10,704 nt of DNA from an uncultured beta proteobacterium (lineage in GTDB: Bacteria; Pseudomonadota; Gammaproteobacteria; Burkholderiales; Rhodocyclaceae): contig CAIWVX010000180.1 in the NCBI GenBank assembly GCA_903916205.1, forward strand, positions 1 to 10,704, written 5' to 3'. The notes beneath the pieces were generated by a model, which saw only the letters and a list, made by a program, of their open reading frames with translations, had not been told where the DNA came from and ran no database searches. The translations under genes and the position numbers were made by a program. Below, in pieces: positions 7,829 to 10,704 of this stretch (positions are counted from its first letter, which is position 1; every line of letters begins with the position of its first letter).

Positions 7829-8343
7829 TGTTCCCGATGCTGCGCCAAATCGTCCGTACCGGCATCCTCTCCGAGCCGCAGCCTAAAGCCGATGACCGTT
7901 TGCGTACCCGCACTCAAAAGCTCTCCGAAACGGTACTCAAACAACTCGGACGGGCCTTGGTCATCCGCCACATAGACGCCGGATCATGCAATGGCTGTGA
8001 GCTAGAAATCCACGCCCTGAACAACCCGTATTACAACCTTGAGTCCATCGGCATCAAATTCGCGGCCAGTCCGCGCCACGCCGATCTATTAATGGTCACC
8101 GGCCCGGTGGCTAAAAACATGGAAGTCGCCGTCAAGCGGGCTTATGACGCCACCCCGGAACCCAAACTCGTCGTCGCCGTTGGCGAATGCGGGTGCACCG
8201 GAGGCATTTTCGGCGAGAGTTATGCCTCGTGCGGACGCGTCGCCAACGTCATCCCGGTCGACGTTTCCATCCCCGGCTGCCCGCCTACGCCCCTACAACT
8301 AATCGAAGGCATTTTGGCCGCGCTGCTTCCAACGCCAACGTAA
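7828..8343 (+). CDS. hyfI: HyfI/NuoB-like small subunit with one predicted [4Fe-4S] cluster
   Basis: A 171-residue soluble subunit of the NuoB/HycG/HyfI family, which carries the cluster nearest to the active site at the junction with the large subunit. Ligand cysteines are visible: C54-N-G-C57 in DAGSCNGCELEIHALNNPYY, C121 in VGECGCTGGIFGESYASCG, and C151 in PGCPPTP. The CxxC spacing is the hydrogenase (HycG/HyfI) form, not the adjacent Cys pair of NuoB in complex I. LLMVTGPV is also a family hallmark. The frame runs upstream into hyfG, but ATG 7828, overlapping the hyfG stop as TAATG with GGAG at 7813-7816, gives the usual start. It is the last gene of the operon and is convergent with a - strand gene whose stop is 27 nt away. 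Confidence 0.94.
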   Translation: MFPMLRQIVRTGILSEPQPKADDRLRTRTQKLSETVLKQLGRALVIRHIDAGSCNGCELEIHALNNPYYNLESIGIKFAASPRHADLLMVTGPVAKNMEVAVKRAYDATPEPKLVVAVGECGCTGGIFGESYASCGRVANVIPVDVSIPGCPPTPLQLIEGILAALLPTPT

Positions 8344-8370
8344 AAGCACGACAGCGCCTCTCAAGCGCAC

Positions 8371-8709
8371 TCAATCGAGCTTAGACACAACCGATTTATT
8401 AGCCTCATTTTGCGCCGATGAATCCGCTTCATCTAGGCCAACAGCGTTCTCACCCGAATCCTCCAGCAAAGCCGCTTTTTCACTGGCTAAAACCGCCGTG
8501 TAAGTCTTGATAAAAAACATCGCCCACAACGCTCCGGCGAACATGGCACCAAATTTTGGGCCGAGCAATAAGGCCGCATTCAAGGTCAGCGAAGGCACAA
8601 TAAAACTGGCGATTAAAGTCAGCGCGCAGCAAAGCAAAAAGAGACCGCCAAACAAAATCAGCAACGGTCGGCAAAACATCAGTCGAAGGGTATATTTAAG
8701 CGCCGGCAT
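8371..8709 (-). CDS. Small integral membrane protein, function unknown
   Basis: A 112-residue protein beginning MPALKYTLRLMF. Hydrophobic segments lie at about residues 15-38 (LLILFGGLFLLCCALTLIAS and beyond) and about 43-72 (AALLLGPKFGAMFAGALWAM and beyond, possibly two short helices). They are followed by a hydrophilic, acidic tail of about 35 residues (ALLEDSGENAVGLDEADSSA), which would be a soluble domain. I do not recognise the family. A longer start at 8715 (MTMPAL...) is possible in frame, but TAGGA (8719-8715) sits exactly 5 nt before ATG 8709 and directly abuts ATG 8715, so 8709 is preferred. It has its own promoter (8746-8774) and is convergent with the Hyf-like operon, so it is probably unrelated to it. 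Confidence 0.7.
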   Translation of the reverse strand: MPALKYTLRLMFCRPLLILFGGLFLLCCALTLIASFIVPSLTLNAALLLGPKFGAMFAGALWAMFFIKTYTAVLASEKAALLEDSGENAVGLDEADSSAQNEANKSVVSKLD

Positions 8710-8714
8710 GGTCA

Positions 8715-8719
8715 TCCTA
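8715..8719 (-). promoter_or_regulatory. Ribosome binding site deciding the start at 8709
   Basis: TAGGA on the - strand lies 5 nt before ATG 8709. The alternative ATG at 8715-8713 overlaps it and would have no usable spacing. Confidence 0.6.
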
Positions 8720-8745
8720 CGGGACAGTGGTCAACGAAGCGCCCT

Positions 8746-8774
8746 ATTATAGGTCCCGACAAGCGATGCGTCAT
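8746..8774 (-). promoter_or_regulatory. Sigma-70-type promoter for the small membrane protein gene
   Basis: Read on the - strand, ATGACG (8774-8769; 4 of 6 matches to TTGACA) is followed after exactly 17 nt by a perfect TATAAT (8751-8746). The expected transcription start is near 8739, giving a leader of about 30 nt before ATG 8709. It is the best promoter match I noticed in the window. Confidence 0.6.
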
Positions 8775-8820
8775 GTGGCCCAATAGCCGGGGGACGATTC
8801 TTTTGTCTGTTGGATTCATC

Positions 8821-9606
8821 TCAAATCGTCAATAATTGTGCCGGCCTAATCATCCGTAAGCTAAGCTGGGTAAGACCCAACACGGGAAGTGCCGCTTGCA
8901 GACGCTCGGGGCGGGCCGTGGCCATCAGTGTGAGTCGGCACTGGCCACTGGCCGACACTCCGGCTAGTCGCACGCACTGGCGTGCAACCGCCTCGGCGAC
9001 ATCAACCAACACGGCGCGGCCTGCAACTATCGATTCAAGAACCGGTGCCAGAAAAGCGTAATGGGTGCAGCCGAGCACAATCTGGTCAGCTCCGGCAGCG
9101 AGTGTTGGTGCCAGATGTCGCCTTGCCACATCGGCAAAGTCGGGGTCGTCAAGGTGCAGTGTCTCGACACGGGAGGCCCATCCTGGACAAGGCAAAATAT
9201 CGACCTGAATCGATTGTGCGTGTTTGCGGATCAGATCGGCCAGTCGATCACTGCGTGCAGTAGAAGCTGTCGTTAGTACGACAATATGGCTATTGATTGA
9301 AGCGCTGACGGCGGGCTTGACACCGGGTTCGACGCCAATGACCGCAATGCTTGGCAGTGTCTCGCGCAGCATCTCGACGGCGGCCGCCGTCGCTGTATTG
9401 CAGGCGACGACAATCAGCGTACAGCCTTGATTCACAAGATACTGACCAATGGACAAAACGCGCCTTTGAATAAAGGCATCATCCTTGTCACCGTAGGGAA
9501 CGTGGGCGGTATCGGCAAGGTAGACGAGATCGGCCTGTGGTAAAGCCTCGACAATGGCGGCAAGCACCGAAAGGCCGCCAAGTCCGCTATCGAAAACGCC
9601 GATCAT
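8821..9606 (-). CDS. murI: Glutamate racemase
   Basis: A 261-residue cytoplasmic enzyme that interconverts L- and D-glutamate without a cofactor, supplying D-Glu for peptidoglycan. Motifs are complete: FDSGLGGLSV at the N-terminus (D6, S7), DTAHVPYGDK, the first catalytic Cys in VVACNTATA (C69), TTASTARSD, E148, and the second catalytic Cys in LGCTHYAF (C180, with H182). The length is normal for MurI (about 260-285). The ATG at 9606 gives the usual MIGVFDSG beginning, though no strong ribosome-binding site precedes it. The stop lies about 110 nt upstream of the start of the next - strand gene, which has its own promoter, so murI is probably a single-gene unit. The sequence shows no link to the Hyf-like operon. 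Confidence 0.97.
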   Translation of the reverse strand: MIGVFDSGLGGLSVLAAIVEALPQADLVYLADTAHVPYGDKDDAFIQRRVLSIGQYLVNQGCTLIVVACNTATAAAVEMLRETLPSIAVIGVEPGVKPAVSASINSHIVVLTTASTARSDRLADLIRKHAQSIQVDILPCPGWASRVETLHLDDPDFADVARRHLAPTLAAGADQIVLGCTHYAFLAPVLESIVAGRAVLVDVAEAVARQCVRLAGVSASGQCRLTLMATARPERLQAALPVLGLTQLSLRMIRPAQLLTI

Positions 9607-9958
9607 GCGCTGAAATGGCGGGTTAAAAGGTCGTTGCGGACATGTTTCATGAGCACTATTTTAATTTTTGCTTGGAAAGTTCGTGATTTTTTCAAATTCC
9701 TGCTCGAATTCAGGTCGTTCGGTACGGTTGAAGAATGCGAGGCTCCAAGCTAACAGCAAGCTGAATATATTTCGCCTCGATGAGCGACAAAGGCTGACGG
9801 TGCAGGTATCTACATCGCGGGCGACGGTGCCCAAGGGTTTGCACGGCATCCAGCCACTCCGGGCCGAAGCGCCCTCCGAGCCAGATGTCCCGATGGCCCC
9901 GAGAATGACACCGCCAGACTGAACAAATACGCTTGGGCGACGCACCGGGCTGCCGGAC
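9607..9958. other. Intergenic stretch without an identifiable gene
   Basis: About 350 bp between the murI start and the stop of the adhesin-like gene. The part next to murI (9650-9695) is AT-rich and must hold the murI promoter, but no convincing -35/-10 pair stands out. Bases 9700-9950 are GC-rich and open on both strands (+ 9668-9922, 84 codons; - 9945-9661, 94 codons), and the - frame of the adhesin-like gene also stays open for about 80 codons after its stop. None of these translations resembles a protein I know, and none has a good ribosome-binding site. It may be remnant coding sequence, a decayed mobile element or plain spacer; I cannot tell which. Confidence 0.4.
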
Positions 9959-10704
9959 TTAGTTAAAAAGGGCTATGGTATCGAAAACATACGACCCTAG
10001 CGGGTTGCCCGCTAGGTCAGTTATGTCATTTCCAGTCAAACCAATTTGGCTGTACGTGACTGATGCTGCGCTAATTGAGGCAGGGGCCCTCCATAATTTG
10101 TATACCTTGGGATCGATCGCGCTTTGTGTGAGGGTGTCTAGTGCTGGGTCTTGGAGATGACTTGCGGTTGATGTTGATTTCCATCCAGTGAGACCAGTAA
10201 CGTCGCTATCATCAAAGGATTTGACCTCTTCAGAGAAAGTAAAGGTGAAACAGACGTCGTCGGTATAATTACCACTAGCAGCACTAGAGGCGTACGTGCT
10301 ATGAGCGGGGTCGTAAGTCGCACTATCGGTAATCACGACCGTCGGGGCCGTGTTGTCGACTTTATAGTTCGAGTTAGAACCGACCTTATTGTAAGAAGTG
10401 CTCGCTATCGTCGCTTTATTACCGGCTAAATCAGTCATATAAAGCTCACTGGCAGCGATCCATTCCGTAGTCAAGTAACCGATGCCGATGCCGTCAGTAT
10501 CCGTGTCACCCGAGGCAATGGTGTAGGTAAAATAAAGCAGACTGGAATTGAGCCCGCTCGCATAGCGCGCAATTTTCTGGCTATTATTAAAATTTAGGTT
10601 AATGAAGTGCTCTAAAGGTTGGGAGGAGATCACGTTTTCGCTCATCGTCACCGCCACGGTGACGACATCGCCCTGGTTCAAGAAACTGCTTTGCACCCCA
10701 GAGA
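9959..10704 (-). CDS. Large Ig-like-repeat surface protein, C-terminal fragment (partial, 5' end outside window)
   Basis: The frame is open from the window edge to TAA at 9961-9959, 247 residues of the C-terminal end; the GTG at 10696 is internal. At least two bacterial Ig-like repeats are visible. The first has GDVVTVAVTMSENV, then LYMTDLAGNKATI. The linker YKVDNTAPTVVITDSATYDP opens the second, which has CFTFTFSEEVKSFDDSDVTG and ends in ITDLAGNPLGSYVFDTIALF. The 'VDNTAPTV... FTFSEEV... FDxSDVT... DLAGN' pattern is common in very large secreted or surface adhesins of proteobacteria. The protein stops right after the last repeat, with no RTX repeats, LPxTG-like signal or membrane anchor in view, so how it is exported is unclear and the end may be truncated. 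Base composition is visibly more AT-rich than the Hyf-like operon. A function in adhesion is inferred only from the repeats. Confidence 0.75.
   Translation of the reverse strand, partial: SGVQSSFLNQGDVVTVAVTMSENVISSQPLEHFINLNFNNSQKIARYASGLNSSLLYFTYTIASGDTDTDGIGIGYLTTEWIAASELYMTDLAGNKATIASTSYNKVGSNSNYKVDNTAPTVVITDSATYDPAHSTYASSAASGNYTDDVCFTFTFSEEVKSFDDSDVTGLTGWKSTSTASHLQDPALDTLTQSAIDPKVYKLWRAPASISAASVTYSQIGLTGNDITDLAGNPLGSYVFDTIALFN
9996..10016. repeat. Perfect 9-bp inverted repeat with 3-nt loop, inside the adhesin-like gene
   Basis: CCTAGCGGG (9996-10004), TTG, CCCGCTAGG (10008-10016). It lies about 35 bp from the stop codon, in the codons for DLAGNPLG, and could form a hairpin in DNA or mRNA. 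No T-run follows closely on either strand, so it is not a classical terminator. Confidence 0.7.
10645..10665. repeat. Second perfect 9-bp inverted repeat with 3-nt loop, inside the adhesin-like gene
   Basis: TCGTCACCG (10645-10653), CCA, CGGTGACGA (10657-10665). It lies in the codons for DVVTVAVT of the upstream Ig-like repeat. It has the same stem and loop lengths as the repeat at 9996-10016 but a different sequence. Confidence 0.7.

Noticed and set aside
1180..8343. Functional hydrogenase-4 or formate hydrogenlyase
   Set aside because: Subunit order fits Hyf, but the large subunit lacks all four Ni-Fe cysteines and the electron-entry subunits are missing.
1180..8343. Respiratory complex I (nuo) operon
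   Set aside because: There are no NuoE/F/G, NuoI, NuoA, NuoJ or separate NuoK genes; NuoC and NuoD are fused in the HycE manner; and the small subunit has the CxxC spacing of hydrogenases.
8344..8370. Bidirectional terminator between hyfI and the convergent gene
   Set aside because: Only a 4-bp GCGC/GCGC stem could form and there is no T- or A-run beside it.
9661..9945. 94-codon - strand open frame between murI and the adhesin-like gene
   Set aside because: No recognisable family, no good ribosome-binding site, and an equally long + strand frame covers the same bases; kept only as part of the unassigned stretch.
9996..10016. Inverted repeat as a rho-independent terminator of the adhesin-like gene
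   Set aside because: It lies upstream of the stop codon within coding sequence and is not directly followed by a T-run on the - strand.

Overview
The window suggests a moderately GC-rich, Gram-negative proteobacterium. Protein style (MetRS with a fused C-terminal OB-fold domain, MurI, a Hyf-type operon) and codon choice fit a betaproteobacterium, perhaps Rhodocyclales such as Dechloromonas or Accumulibacter relatives. That placement is inference from general familiarity; no rRNA or tRNA gene is present to confirm it.

Layout. Bases 2-892 (+) hold the 3' end of metG (methionyl-tRNA synthetase). A tightly packed + strand operon follows at 939-8343: an 82-aa two-helix membrane protein, then HyfB-, HyfC-, HyfE-, HyfF-, HyfG- and HyfI-like subunits. 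Gene junctions are overlaps of 8, 4, 4 and 1 nt or gaps of 4 and 8 nt, which points to translational coupling. Convergent to it are two - strand genes: a small membrane protein with a good sigma-70 promoter (8371-8709) and murI, glutamate racemase (8821-9606). Bases 9607-9958 have no gene I can identify. The window ends in the 3' part of a - strand gene for a large surface protein with bacterial Ig-like repeats (9959 to the edge).

The operon is the point of interest. It resembles hydrogenase-4/formate hydrogenlyase (Hyf/Hyc), but all four cysteines that would bind the Ni-Fe centre of the large subunit are replaced (S220, S223, S509, G512). The large subunit also ends just after the degenerate second motif, with no tail for a maturation protease. 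The small subunit keeps a hydrogenase-type set of cysteines for one [4Fe-4S] cluster. No ferredoxin-like (HyfA/HyfH) subunit and no third antiporter subunit (HyfD) is encoded here. This matches the 'energy-converting hydrogenase-related' (Ehr) complexes: relatives of complex I and group 4 hydrogenases that lack the active site and whose reaction is not established. Two antiporter-like subunits keep the key Glu and Lys residues of ion channels, so a cation-translocating membrane complex with an unknown redox or conformational driver is the best reading.

The last ~1.1 kb differs in character. It holds an unassigned stretch and an AT-richer adhesin-like gene with two perfect 9-bp inverted repeats inside its coding sequence.
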